Notes: generated from the letters alone by a model not told the origin. A DNA stretch of 64,000 bases from Paenibacillus zeirhizosphaerae (GCF_030705605.1 NZ_JAPCKK010000017.1:62001-126000); one strand, 5' to 3'; shown: positions 27,210 to 36,214, counted from the stretch's first letter. Numbers and translations are program-made.

Positions 27210-27785
27210 ATGAATAATCTGCCGGTTCCCGAGATGCTTTTAATGAATGATATTGTACGGGAAGGAGACCCTATCCTGCGGCAGCGTGTAGAGTCTGTGC
27301 CTTTGCCCCCAAGTGAGGGGGACCGCCGCTGGATGGAGCTGATGCTGGACTATCTCAAGAACAGCCAGCATCAAGAGAAGGCTACCGAATACGGTCTGCG
27401 GGCCGGTGTTGGCTTATCCGCCAATCAGATCGGCCTTAACAAGCGAATGTGCGCGATTTATATCCAATCCGGGGAGGCAACGGCTGTGTGCGAGCTGTAC
27501 AACCCGAAAATTATCAGCCATTCGGCCGCCATGATTTATCTCGAATCCGGGGAAGGCTGCCTTTCGGTTGACCGGTATGTGCCTGGTTATGTGCCGCGTT
27601 ACGCCAAAATCAAGGTCAAGGCGGCGGATGCGCAAGGGAAAGAGCAAATTTATACGTTTAAAGGCTACACGGCGATCGTGGTTCAGCATGAGCTGGATCA
27701 TCTGGACGGAGTCATGTTTTACGACCGGATCGCTAAAGACAATCCATATGCGCTTCCACAGGATGTGTTTATAGAGCCTATCTAG
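27210..27785 (+). CDS. def: Peptide deformylase (type II, Gram-positive)
   Basis: A 191-aa metalloenzyme that removes the N-formyl group from nascent proteins. The three motifs are GVGLSANQIG (motif I, with Ser-Asn where most enzymes have Ala-Ala/Pro), EGCLSV (motif II, metal Cys) and QHELDHLDG (motif III, HExxH). The insertion between strands (MLDYLKNSQHQEKATEYGLRAG) is typical of type II enzymes such as B. subtilis YkrB. The start ATG 27210 is nine bases after GAGG; a TTG at 27195 is in frame but poorly placed. Confidence 0.93.
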   Translation: MNNLPVPEMLLMNDIVREGDPILRQRVESVPLPPSEGDRRWMELMLDYLKNSQHQEKATEYGLRAGVGLSANQIGLNKRMCAIYIQSGEATAVCELYNPKIISHSAAMIYLESGEGCLSVDRYVPGYVPRYAKIKVKAADAQGKEQIYTFKGYTAIVVQHELDHLDGVMFYDRIAKDNPYALPQDVFIEPI

Positions 27786-27812
27786 AAGTGAACAATTGAT
27801 ATGTATTGCCGG

Positions 27813-27895
27813 ACCTCCTTAATGACGAAATTAAACAGAGATTTGAGACCATTTATGTACTCCTCTGATACGTTTGGTCACTAAGGAGGTTTTTT
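27813..27895 (+). promoter_or_regulatory. Long-loop hairpin ending in the sensor-kinase ribosome binding site
   Basis: Arms ACCTCCTTAATGAC (27813-27826) and GTCACTAAGGAGGT (27877-27890) pair almost fully across a 50-nt loop, then T6. The 3' arm contains AAGGAGG, the only ribosome binding site for the next gene. It may terminate def transcripts or hide the site; the evidence is complementarity only. Confidence 0.5.
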
Positions 27896-29756
27896 GGATT
27901 ATGGCAAAAAGGCTCTGTGCTTTAAGAATTATGAAAGCGCTTATAAAATGGGGGCAGCATTTGTGGGGAGAGTACCGTCCATCATCAACAATATCCGAAT
28001 GAGGAACAAGCTGCTGTTTTCTTACGTGGTGATCGTGATGATTCCCGTACTGCTGGTCGGGGGAGCCGTGATCGTCTATCTGCGGGAACAGGCGCTGCAA
28101 AGCGCAATTGCACAGACCGTCAACAATGTGGAAAAGATCAAGGCGCAGACGGGCAATCTGCTGCGCGTGCCTACGGACATATCCAATCTGCTGATGTTTG
28201 ACAGCAAATTGAACGCGGTTGTCAACCGGCGTTATGATGGCATGCTGGATTTAACGAAGGCCTACCATGAATTCGATGACTTCAAGGAGTACAGGGAGCA
28301 GTACCGGGAAATCGAAAGTTTGCGCTTCTATTCCTTTAATCCTACACTGGTCAACAATCTGGAGTTCATTCCAGTGGATGCCGACACGCAAAATGCCTTA
28401 TGGTTCAAGGAGGCGCTCACCGGGACGGAGATTCACTGGTACTATATCCGCAATGAAGCAGGCCCTATGCCCAATCTACTGAGCTTGGTCAGACAAGTTC
28501 CGTTCCCGGAGCACCGTACAAGCGGTGTGCTTGTTATGGGTATCAATCAGGGGGAATTGAATGCCATGCTTAGCAAGGAGCCTTTTAACACGATGATTGC
28601 CGATGAGCAGGGGATCGTGGTTGCCGCCAAAGACCCTGATATGGTGGGCAGGACGCTGCAAGAGCTGGAGCTGGGCTTTGATGTTCATAATAGAGGCAAG
28701 GGAACCTACAAAGCTGAGGTCAACGGGGAGTCCGCTAACATTATTGTGGATGAACTGCTGCCGGAGTCCAGCATAAGCGGGCTGACGGTCATATCCATCT
28801 TTTCCACGGCTGACATTGTAAGCGGCGCTAATCGTATCAGTTTGATCGGCTTTGTCTGCATTTTGATGGTGCTGGTTACGGCGCTTATATTGGTGACGAT
28901 GATATCACTGCTGATTACAAAGCGTCTGCAGCGGCTGAGCGAAGATTTGAATGCGGTTGCACGCGGAGATTTAAATGTCGTTACCAGGGTGGATGGCGGC
29001 GATGAAATCGGCGATTTATCGCGCCAGTTCAATCGGATGGTGGAGAGCATCAACGAGCTGATGCGGCAGGTGTATGATACGAGTGAGAAAAACAGCAGGC
29101 TAGAGCTGGCCCAGAAGGATATTAAGCTGAAAATGATGGCAAGCCAGATCAATCCTCATTTTTTGTTTAATGCGTTGGAATCGATCCGGATGAAGGCTCA
29201 TATTAGGGGGGAGACGGAGATTGCAAGAGTTGTGAGGCTGCTGGGAAAGCTGATGCGGAAAAATATTGAAATCGGCGGGGGATATACGACACTGCAGGAG
29301 GAGCTGGTGATGGTCCGCTCCTATCTGGAAATTCAGAAATTCCGCTATGGAGAGCGTTTGCAATATGAGGTGGCCGTGGATGAGGCCGCGTTGATGGCTC
29401 GTATTCCGCCGCTCATCATTCAACCGCTAGTGGAGAACGCCGTTGTGCACGGTCTTGAAAACAAGGAGGAGCCGGTTAGCGTGAAGGTGACCGTCTCTCT
29501 GCATGACGGCAGTCTCCATACTGAGGTTGAGGATAACGGCAACGGGATGGAGGCTGCCAGGCTGGAACAGGTGAAGGCGTCCTTCAAAGGAGAAGAAGGG
29601 GCGGAAGTGGGGCGGATCGGCATGCGGAATGTGCATCAGCGCCTAACTCTGATGTATGGGGAGCATCACGGAATTCGGATGGACAGCAAGGTGGGAGAAG
29701 GAACGAAGGTCCGTTTTACTTTGCCTGTGGAGGAGGAGACCCATTGTATAATGTAA
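27894..29756 (+). CDS. YesM/LytS-type sensor histidine kinase
   Basis: A 620-aa membrane sensor kinase. It has a short N-terminal segment, a membrane helix (about 45-65), an extracellular sensing region of about 250 residues, a second membrane helix (near 315), a HAMP linker (about 335-385), the His_kinase domain with phospho-acceptor His422 in ASQINPHFLFNALESIR, and a GHKL ATPase domain with VENAVVHGLE and EDNGNGM. It overlaps the regulator gene by 13 bases. The TTG start has AAGGAGG at a short spacing (4 nt), so the N-terminus may be shorter. It likely senses an extracellular sugar for the adjacent ABC transporter. Confidence 0.88.
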   Translation: MDYGKKALCFKNYESAYKMGAAFVGRVPSIINNIRMRNKLLFSYVVIVMIPVLLVGGAVIVYLREQALQSAIAQTVNNVEKIKAQTGNLLRVPTDISNLLMFDSKLNAVVNRRYDGMLDLTKAYHEFDDFKEYREQYREIESLRFYSFNPTLVNNLEFIPVDADTQNALWFKEALTGTEIHWYYIRNEAGPMPNLLSLVRQVPFPEHRTSGVLVMGINQGELNAMLSKEPFNTMIADEQGIVVAAKDPDMVGRTLQELELGFDVHNRGKGTYKAEVNGESANIIVDELLPESSISGLTVISIFSTADIVSGANRISLIGFVCILMVLVTALILVTMISLLITKRLQRLSEDLNAVARGDLNVVTRVDGGDEIGDLSRQFNRMVESINELMRQVYDTSEKNSRLELAQKDIKLKMMASQINPHFLFNALESIRMKAHIRGETEIARVVRLLGKLMRKNIEIGGGYTTLQEELVMVRSYLEIQKFRYGERLQYEVAVDEAALMARIPPLIIQPLVENAVVHGLENKEEPVSVKVTVSLHDGSLHTEVEDNGNGMEAARLEQVKASFKGEEGAEVGRIGMRNVHQRLTLMYGEHHGIRMDSKVGEGTKVRFTLPVEEETHCIM

Positions 29757-31336
29757 TGATTGTGGATGATGAACCGGCGATTCGGGAAGGATTGACTACC
29801 ATCATGGATTGGGGAGCTCTTGGCTTCAAGGTTGCAGATACGGCTGGCAGCGGCAGGGAAGCTTTGGCAAAGCTGGAGCGCGTACAGCCTGATCTGATCA
29901 TTATGGACATTCGGCTGCCCGGCATGAACGGGCTGGATGTCATCCGGAAAATACAGGAGGAAACAGCAGGCCTACCGCTCCATTTTCTGATATTGAGCGG
30001 ATATGCCGATTTCGAGTATGCGCGACAGGCCATCGTCGTCGGAGCGGACGGATATTTGCTCAAGCCTGTCGATGAAGAGGAGATGGCTGAAGAGCTGCAG
30101 CGTATATACCGTGTGCTGGAGAGCCAGAGGGCGGCCAATAGAGAGAATGGGGCAAGTGTAGAACAAAGGCGCAGCGATTACCTGGAGCGCTTACTGCTGA
30201 ATACCTACAAAGGCGGGAACGCAGAGCTCGAATATATTCCCCCGGAACTGCAATGGCCCTCTTACCAGGTGATGCTGCTGGATATTCACCTTCCCGGTGC
30301 GGACCAGATGGGCAGAATGGCGGCGGCCAGGGAGCGGTTGTCGGAAATATGCAGTGAGCGGGGCTACGGCTTTGTTTTTACAGCCGGCGCTCATACCGGC
30401 ATATTGCTGCGACGATCCTTGAAGAGACCGACACAGGCGTCGGAGCTTCTGGAAGAAATCCGTGGGGCCTTGTCCTCCTACGTTGCAGCCGTATATGCTG
30501 CGGCAGGTAAGGAAGTGGCTGCACTGGGTCAGCTCAAAGCATCCTGTGATGCAGCGAGTCGTCTTCTCGAACGACGCTTTTTGTTCCGGGGAGACAGGGT
30601 ATTGCTGGATTCCGACTGGCCAGTCCAGGCATGGGAAGAGCCAAAGAGCTGCGAGCCTGCTGTCCTGGAAGGTGTAGATCAAATGCCGGTGCGGGAATTG
30701 GCAGACCGTCTCTATTATGCGCTGGAGGTAGCCAACAAGGAAGCGGTGGAGCGGCTTCTGCAGGACATGGGGAGGGCGTGTTTGTCCCGTGAAAGCAGCG
30801 AGCTTACTATAAAAGAGGAATTTGCGCGAATTCTGACACTTGCTTTGAATAAATTTATGGCTGGACATGAACTGGGCAGTTCGTCGTTCGAGCCATCCTC
30901 TCTGATTGCGGAAGTCTATGCACAGCGCTCACTTCCTGAGCTGGTAGGGAGCGTGCATCTGAGGCTGAAGCAGCTTATGGCAAGTCTGTGCGCAAGCAGT
31001 AAAGAGACGGTTATGAAGCAGATCGTAGATTTCATTCATGCTCACTACCGGGAAAATCTCAAGCTGGAACTGCTGGCGGAAGCTTTCAATTATAACAGTG
31101 CCTATCTGGGGAAGTTGTTTAAGAGTTACACGGGTGAATCCTTTAACCTTTATCTGGATAAAGTGAGGATCGAGAGTGCCAAAGAGCTGCTTGTCCAGGG
31201 AATGAAAGTTCACAGGGTTGCGAAGCATCTAGGCTATGCCAATGCGGACTACTTCCACGCAAAGTTCAAAAAATATGTGGGCTGTTCTCCTTCCGCCTAC
31301 CGGAGCTTCAGCCTGAAGAAGGATCAGCCGCGATAG
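29744..31336 (+). CDS. YesN-type response regulator with AraC DNA-binding domain
   Basis: A 530-aa transcription factor paired with the upstream kinase. The receiver domain occupies residues 1-120 with acidic pocket Asp8-Asp9, phospho-acceptor Asp55 (IIMDIRLPG) and Lys in LLKPVD near 105. A middle region of about 280 residues is unassigned. The C-terminal AraC helix-turn-helix pair (about 425-525: FNYNSAYLGKLFKSYTG and HLGYANADYFHAKFKKYVGCSPSAYR) binds DNA. The TTG start follows GGAGGAGGAG. It is expected to activate the transporter genes beginning at 31514. Confidence 0.9.
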   Translation: MYNVMIVDDEPAIREGLTTIMDWGALGFKVADTAGSGREALAKLERVQPDLIIMDIRLPGMNGLDVIRKIQEETAGLPLHFLILSGYADFEYARQAIVVGADGYLLKPVDEEEMAEELQRIYRVLESQRAANRENGASVEQRRSDYLERLLLNTYKGGNAELEYIPPELQWPSYQVMLLDIHLPGADQMGRMAAARERLSEICSERGYGFVFTAGAHTGILLRRSLKRPTQASELLEEIRGALSSYVAAVYAAAGKEVAALGQLKASCDAASRLLERRFLFRGDRVLLDSDWPVQAWEEPKSCEPAVLEGVDQMPVRELADRLYYALEVANKEAVERLLQDMGRACLSRESSELTIKEEFARILTLALNKFMAGHELGSSSFEPSSLIAEVYAQRSLPELVGSVHLRLKQLMASLCASSKETVMKQIVDFIHAHYRENLKLELLAEAFNYNSAYLGKLFKSYTGESFNLYLDKVRIESAKELLVQGMKVHRVAKHLGYANADYFHAKFKKYVGCSPSAYRSFSLKKDQPR

Positions 31337-31344
31337 GGGCTGGT

Positions 31345-31398
31345 GCAAAAGGTCAAGAACAGAGGGGAGTTGCTTCCCTAACGTTCTTGACCTTTTGC
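31345..31398 (+). terminator. Terminator hairpin, GGTCAAGAAC family copy C
   Basis: Arms GCAAAAGGTCAAGAAC / GTTCTTGACCTTTTGC with a 22-nt loop containing GGGGAGTTGCTTCCC. Third copy of the element also seen at 14527 and 19168. Confidence 0.85.
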
Positions 31399-31468
31399 GT
31401 TGACGAGAGAGGGAATATCTAATTTTGACCGGATTTTTGCTCTAATAAAGCAGGTACAAAATTATAAA

Positions 31469-31482
31469 TGTAAGCGGTATCA
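31469..31482 (+). promoter_or_regulatory. cre site (CcpA operator) before lpl-type transporter
   Basis: TGTAAGCGGTATCA matches the cre consensus TGWNANCGNTNWCA at every defined position, 31 bases before the permease start. It indicates carbon catabolite repression. Confidence 0.75.
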
Positions 31483-31513
31483 TTTGAGTAGTATAAAAAG
31501 AAGGGGGACAGCT

Positions 31514-32509
31514 ATGAACACGTTAACTCAACCCGCTCCACATAACAAGAGAGAGTCTGGTAACACCTCCAAGAACAAAGCCAAGTCCAAACGGCACAAG
31601 GCTGCTTTCTGGAGAACTGTTGTCCAGCAGAAGTATCTGTACCTGATGTCACTTCCTTTTGTCATATGGGTGTTTGTGTTCAGTTACCTTCCACTATGGG
31701 GATGGACGATGGCGTTTCAGGATTACAAGCCGGCTCGTTCATTCACCGAGCAGAAGTGGGTAGGCTTTAAGCATTTCGCAGAGCTTTTTCAGGACGAACG
31801 CTTTTACCTGGTGCTGCGGAACACGCTGGCCATGAGCGGACTCGGTATTATTTTTGGTTTTGCTGTGCCCATCCTGTTCGCCGTTCTGTTGAATGAGCTG
31901 AGGGGAATGGTGTTCAAACGCTTTGTGCAGACCGTCTCTTATCTTCCCCACTTTGTATCCTGGGTAGTAGTTGCAGGTATAGTGACCAAAATGCTGTCGA
32001 TTGACGGCGGTGTTATCAATGACGTGCTCATGGGACTGCACTTGATTAATGAGCCGATTCAGTTCATGGCAAAGGGCAGTTGGTTCTGGTATATTGTAAC
32101 CGCTTCCGATGTGTGGAAGGAAACCGGGTGGAACACGATTATCTACCTGGCGGCCATTACGGGCATCGACCAGGAGCAATATGAGGCGGCCCGGGTGGAC
32201 GGAGCCAGCCGGATCCGGCAGATCTGGCATATTACACTGCCTGGTATCCGGTCCACCATTGCGGTGCTGTTCATTATGTCCATCGGTCACCTGATCAGCA
32301 TCGGCTTTGAAAAACAATTTTTGCTGGGCAACAGCCTAGTCACGGATTACTCGGAGGTACTCGACCTGTACGCCCTGAATTATGGTCTGAATATGGGCAG
32401 GTTCTCCTACGGTACGGCTATCGGCATATTCAACTCGATTGTCAGCATTATTCTGCTGTTCGCGGCGAATGGTCTGTTCAAGAAATTTACGAAAGAAAGC
32501 ATTATGTAG
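31514..32509 (+). CDS. Carbohydrate ABC permease, LplB type
   Basis: A 331-aa permease with a Lys/Asn-rich N-terminal tail, then six membrane segments beginning YLYLMSLPFVIWVFVFSYLP. The EAA loop is QYEAARVDGASRIRQIWHITLPGI near 220-245. It forms the heterodimer with the next gene product. ATG 31514 was chosen over the upstream GTG-type extension because AAGGGGG precedes it. It is the first gene of a permease-permease-binding protein operon behind a kinase/regulator pair, the usual Paenibacillus layout. Confidence 0.9.
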   Translation: MNTLTQPAPHNKRESGNTSKNKAKSKRHKAAFWRTVVQQKYLYLMSLPFVIWVFVFSYLPLWGWTMAFQDYKPARSFTEQKWVGFKHFAELFQDERFYLVLRNTLAMSGLGIIFGFAVPILFAVLLNELRGMVFKRFVQTVSYLPHFVSWVVVAGIVTKMLSIDGGVINDVLMGLHLINEPIQFMAKGSWFWYIVTASDVWKETGWNTIIYLAAITGIDQEQYEAARVDGASRIRQIWHITLPGIRSTIAVLFIMSIGHLISIGFEKQFLLGNSLVTDYSEVLDLYALNYGLNMGRFSYGTAIGIFNSIVSIILLFAANGLFKKFTKESIM

Positions 32510-32522
32510 AGGAGGAGCAACG

Positions 32523-33428
32523 TTGACAAATAAAGCCTTTAACGCGACGAAATCGGAGAAGCTGTTTGATGTCTTCAATATTTTGTTCATGATGCTGGTG
32601 CTGGTCATTACGCTGTATCCTTTTCTTAACGTGCTTGCCATTTCACTGAACAACTCGATGGACACCGTCCGCGGCGGTATTTATATTTGGCCCCGTCAAT
32701 TTACGCTGGAGAACTACAAGACCATTTTTCAGTATGAAGGACTTATCCAGGGGCTCCAAATTTCAATCCTGCGTACGCTGGTAGGGACGCTGCTTGGTTT
32801 ACTCAGCGCATCGATGCTGGCGTACACCCTGAGCAGAGTGGATTTTCAAGGTCGAAGATTTATCTCTGTATTTCTGGCCTTGACTATGTACTTCTCCGGT
32901 GGCTTGATTCCGGTCTATATTCTGATGCGGGATCTGCACCTGATCGGCACCTTCTGGGTCTATGTTTTACCTGGGATTGTAAGCGCATTTAATGTGTTCG
33001 TCGTACGTTCGTTTATTGACGGTCTTCCCTATGCGCTGCAGGAATCGGCCAAGCTGGACGGAGCCAATGACTTTACGGTCTATTGGAGGATTATTCTTCC
33101 GCTCTGCAAGCCGGTGTTGGCTACAATCGCCCTTTTTCTGGCTGTCGGACAATGGAATGCATGGTTTGACACGTATTTGTACAACGGTTCAAAAGAACAC
33201 CTGACCACGCTGCAGTATGAGCTGATGAAGGTGCTTCAGAGCACCCAGCAGGGTGGCAGCGGTGCGGTCAGAAACGCCAACGACATGGCTCAGCAAATGA
33301 CACAGATTTCGCCGGAATCCATCAAGATGGCCATTACCATTGTTGTTACCGTGCCGATCCTGCTGGTGTATCCTTTTCTGCAAAAATATTTTGTCGGAGG
33401 CATGACGCTTGGTGCGGTCAAGTCCTGA
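32523..33428 (+). CDS. Carbohydrate ABC permease, LplC type
   Basis: A 301-aa permease, partner of the LplB-type protein. It starts with TTG, five bases after GGAGGAG; the frame is open upstream inside the previous gene. Features are an N-terminal membrane segment (FNILFMMLVLVITLYPFLNVLA), YFSGGLIPVYILMR, the EAA loop ESAKLDGANDFTVYWRIILPL near 190, and the end QKYFVGGMTLGAVKS. It is strongly similar to the truncated permease at the window start. Confidence 0.9.
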   Translation: MTNKAFNATKSEKLFDVFNILFMMLVLVITLYPFLNVLAISLNNSMDTVRGGIYIWPRQFTLENYKTIFQYEGLIQGLQISILRTLVGTLLGLLSASMLAYTLSRVDFQGRRFISVFLALTMYFSGGLIPVYILMRDLHLIGTFWVYVLPGIVSAFNVFVVRSFIDGLPYALQESAKLDGANDFTVYWRIILPLCKPVLATIALFLAVGQWNAWFDTYLYNGSKEHLTTLQYELMKVLQSTQQGGSGAVRNANDMAQQMTQISPESIKMAITIVVTVPILLVYPFLQKYFVGGMTLGAVKS

Positions 33429-33462
33429 AAGCATACTTTGATTTCTGGGAGGAACTAACATA

Positions 33463-35136
33463 ATGCGACAAAAGCTTACCAAATTCGCGGTCGTTCCACT
33501 TTTGGCTCTTTCTTTGCTCGCAGGCTGTGGGGGCGGGGCAGAGCCGGATACATCCAGCAGTGGAACCGACCCAGTTACGTTTACCTTTTTCGGTGCCGAC
33601 TCCAGCCCGCAGTGGAATAACATGAAGGATGAGGTCGGACAGGAAATCATTAAACGAACGGGGGTTACCCTTGATGCGGAATTTGCAATCAGCGACGGCG
33701 GTAAAGACCGTATTTCTCTCATGGCCGCCAGCGGCGAATATCCGGATCTGGTGTCGGCCAAAGCGGAAGTGGCCAAGCTGGTGGACGCCGGTGCTATGAT
33801 CGATTTGACGGATCTGATCAATGAACACGCGCCGAATCTGAAGAAGCTGTATGGCCCCTACATGAACCGTTTGAAATACAGTCTTGAGGATCCCTCTATT
33901 TATGTGATTCCTTCCTATGCCGGAATTGATCAGACCTACTTTGATGCTTTAGGGGGATTCGAGATTCAGCACAGGGTGCTGAAGGAGCTCGGATATCCGG
34001 AGGTGAGGACACTCGAAGATTTTGAAAACGTCCTGAAAACCTATAAAGAGAAACACCCGACGATTGACGGACAGCCCACGATCCCGCTTACACTGGATGC
34101 GGATGACTGGAGAATCATGATTACGGTGACCAATCCGGCGTTTCTGGCGACAGGGGCCCCGGATGACGGGGAGTATTACATTGATCCTGAAACCCATGAG
34201 GCCAAGCTGCACTACAAGCGGCCGGAAGAAAAGGAATATTTCCGCTGGTTGAACAAATTGTACAACGAAGGATTGCTTGATAAGGAAAGCTTTGTCCAAA
34301 AAAGCGACCAGTACAAATCCAAAATCGCGAGCGGCCGGGTACTTGGCTTGATTGACCAGGAATGGGCTTACCAGGATGCGGAAAATGCATTGAAAACCGC
34401 AGGCAAAGCGGATGCTACGTATGCCCATTTCCCGGTCACTCTGTCCGAACAATATAAAGATCGCTCTTTCCAGGATACAGGTTTTACTTCAGGCTACGGT
34501 GTGGGCATCACGACCTCCTGCGAAGACCCGGTGCGGGCCATTAAATTCCTTGATTTCCTTGCTTCCGAAGAAGGTCAAGTGCTGCTCAATTGGGGGATCG
34601 AGGGCAAGCATTACGAGGTGAAGGACGGCAAGCGGGTCATCCCGGAGGATGTGCAGAACGAGAAGAACAACAATGCCACCAGCTTCCAAAAAAATACCGG
34701 CATCGATCTGTATACGTTGATGAGCGGGCATTACGGCGATGGAGTTAAAGATTCCACAGGCAATTACTATACAACCAAGTTTCCGGAGCAAATTATCGCA
34801 TCCTATTCCGAGCCTGAGAAAGAAACGCTGAAAGCATATGGGGTCAACACCTGGAAGGAGCTGTTCCCGGCTAAGGAGGAATTTCCAGTCAAGCCGTGGG
34901 GAGCCGCCTACAATCTGACCGTTGAGACAGGCTCCAATTACCACGTTACCTTCGAAAAAACACAGGATATTATCCGCAAACGCATCCCGGAAGCCATCCT
35001 GAGCTCACCTGAAAGCTTTGATGCAGTATACGACGGGATGCTTGCAGAGCTTGACGCGGCAGGTGCGGTTAAAATGGAACAGGAGTACACGAAGCTGATC
35101 AAGGATCGAGTTCAATTGTGGAACGGTCACTCTTGA
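33463..35136 (+). CDS. Sugar-binding lipoprotein, LplA-like
   Basis: A 557-aa binding protein with lipobox LAGC (Cys22) and a Gly-rich linker. Its body contains the LplA-like phrases SGEYPDLVSAKAEV near residue 88, and LDFLASEEGQVLLNWGIEGKHYEV near 370. It completes the transporter with the two permeases; no ATPase gene is present. The substrate is unknown; there is no enzyme gene in the operon to point to it. Confidence 0.9.
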   Translation: MRQKLTKFAVVPLLALSLLAGCGGGAEPDTSSSGTDPVTFTFFGADSSPQWNNMKDEVGQEIIKRTGVTLDAEFAISDGGKDRISLMAASGEYPDLVSAKAEVAKLVDAGAMIDLTDLINEHAPNLKKLYGPYMNRLKYSLEDPSIYVIPSYAGIDQTYFDALGGFEIQHRVLKELGYPEVRTLEDFENVLKTYKEKHPTIDGQPTIPLTLDADDWRIMITVTNPAFLATGAPDDGEYYIDPETHEAKLHYKRPEEKEYFRWLNKLYNEGLLDKESFVQKSDQYKSKIASGRVLGLIDQEWAYQDAENALKTAGKADATYAHFPVTLSEQYKDRSFQDTGFTSGYGVGITTSCEDPVRAIKFLDFLASEEGQVLLNWGIEGKHYEVKDGKRVIPEDVQNEKNNNATSFQKNTGIDLYTLMSGHYGDGVKDSTGNYYTTKFPEQIIASYSEPEKETLKAYGVNTWKELFPAKEEFPVKPWGAAYNLTVETGSNYHVTFEKTQDIIRKRIPEAILSSPESFDAVYDGMLAELDAAGAVKMEQEYTKLIKDRVQLWNGHS

Positions 35137-35197
35137 CCGGTGGACTTCCTTAGTAATTCTTCTGATAAGGAATTTTTCTATTTTTCTTTCTTCGGGT

Positions 35198-35246
35198 AAA
35201 AAAGGCCGAGAATAGGGTGTACTAACTCCTATTCTCGGCCTTTTTT
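35198..35246 (+). terminator. Terminator of lpl-type transporter operon
   Basis: Hairpin GGCCGAGAATAGG / CCTATTCTCGGCC flanked by an A-run and a T-run. Confidence 0.9.
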
Positions 35247-35315
35247 ACTAATTCATGTAATCCAACAAGTTCCTTTTGATTTGGTGATTTCTTTGATTGG
35301 GAGAAGCACGGAGCA

Positions 35316-35443
35316 GCGGAGAGGACGAAGCAATTCCGGAAAAGCGGAGCGTTCGTCTTTACCCCCGAATTTCATCCTCTAAAAATAAAATAGAAATTCG
35401 GGGGTATCAGCGATTGAAGGAATGCTTCGTTCTCGGAGCGTCT
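35316..35443 (+). repeat. Dispersed palindromic repeat, full-length copy
   Basis: About 128 bases. The outer arms GAGGACGAAGCAATTCC / GGAATGCTTCGTTCTC pair, and a central perfect inverted repeat ACCCCCGAATTTC / GAAATTCGGGGGT (35361-35373 and 35393-35405) makes a second stem. The outer parts match the copies at 14599 and 18645. It carries no open reading frame and could be a miniature palindromic element or a structured RNA. Confidence 0.8.
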
Positions 35444-35615
35444 CAGTATAGGAAAAAGCGGAGCCACCGATCAATGGACTTTTATGATCCATCCCTTTCT
35501 TTTGTTTAGTGAGGCTCGCTTTATGTTTAATAAGCGTTACATGGTTTCCATGCTTTTGCGGGATACTTATCAGGTATCGTCGATTTAGAAATGAGCTTCG
35601 GAAGGAGGGCTTGTT

Positions 35616-35888
35616 ATGTCTTATAAAACTCAGCCGATTAATAAAGTGGAAACGAAGGACAAACGTATGAAGCAGTCCGTATCGGTCATGACTTCCTTTT
35701 TCTGGGTGGCATTAATCATAGGTTTGGTCACAATCATTGTCAACCTGAGCTTCTTTAGTGACCGCAACTTAGGGCTCATGATCGGTATCGGTTTTGTGGT
35801 CGGAAGTATATTTATTTACTTTTTGGGGAAATATATGGGTGCTGTGCGCAAAAGGGAAGAGCAGGAGGAAGGCAGCGACCTTCGCTAG
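35616..35888 (+). CDS. Small two-helix membrane protein, unknown function
   Basis: A 90-aa protein with a hydrophilic N-terminus (about 25 residues), two membrane helices (FFWVALIIGLVTIIVNL near 29-45; LMIGIGFVVGSIFIYFLG near 55-72) and a charged C-terminal tail (RKREEQEEGSD). It is preceded by the strong site GGAAGGAGGG and followed by its own terminator. I do not recognise the family; the proximity to qoxABCD may be coincidental. Confidence 0.65.
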   Translation: MSYKTQPINKVETKDKRMKQSVSVMTSFFWVALIIGLVTIIVNLSFFSDRNLGLMIGIGFVVGSIFIYFLGKYMGAVRKREEQEEGSDLR

Positions 35889-36214
35889 AAGATAGAGGTA
35901 TCCGTAAATTTGTTTTTCATGAATTTTGAAAAGATCTTCGGTGAGCGGAACCGCTGCGTCGGAGGTCTTTTTTAAGATTATAGAATGCATCAGTTTGCAG
36001 CAAAGCTGAGCTTTTTCATTACAGAATTTCAAACATAATCCAGAGGTAATTTGCAAGAGAAAAATATTTTTTTGAGATCAAATTCACAAAATCAAAAGAA
36101 ATATCGACAAATTTGTTAACAACGCAAAAAAACGAGTGATTTTCTGCTATCTTATATAAGGACAGATTGTAATGGGTGCGTAGTTCGAGCACATTTTAAG
36201 GAGAGGGGAACATC
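35889..36214. other. Intergenic region before qoxA
   Basis: A 326-base A/T-rich gap. It contains a terminator at 35930-35973 and a presumed qox promoter near 36145-36165 (TGCTATCTTATATAAGG). The short palindrome TTGTTAACAA near 36114 could be part of a Rex-like site but the second half is poor. Confidence 0.5.
35930..35973 (+). terminator. Terminator of small membrane protein gene
   Basis: Stem AAGATCTTCGG..GCGG / CCGC..CGGAGGTCTT with G-U pairs and a two-base loop, then TTTTTT. Confidence 0.8.

Larger units (their letters stand above)
35137..35615. other. Intergenic region with terminator and palindromic repeat
   Basis: A 479-base gap. It holds the terminator at 35198-35246 and the full-length dispersed repeat at 35316-35443. 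The remaining right part (35450-35600) shows nothing recognisable except the ribosome binding site GGAAGGAGGG of the next gene. Confidence 0.7.

Noticed and set aside
36105..36130. Rex-type site before qoxA (TTGTTAACAA)
   Set aside because: Only one half-site and a short palindrome are present, and its spacing to a promoter is unclear. Not enough for an annotation.
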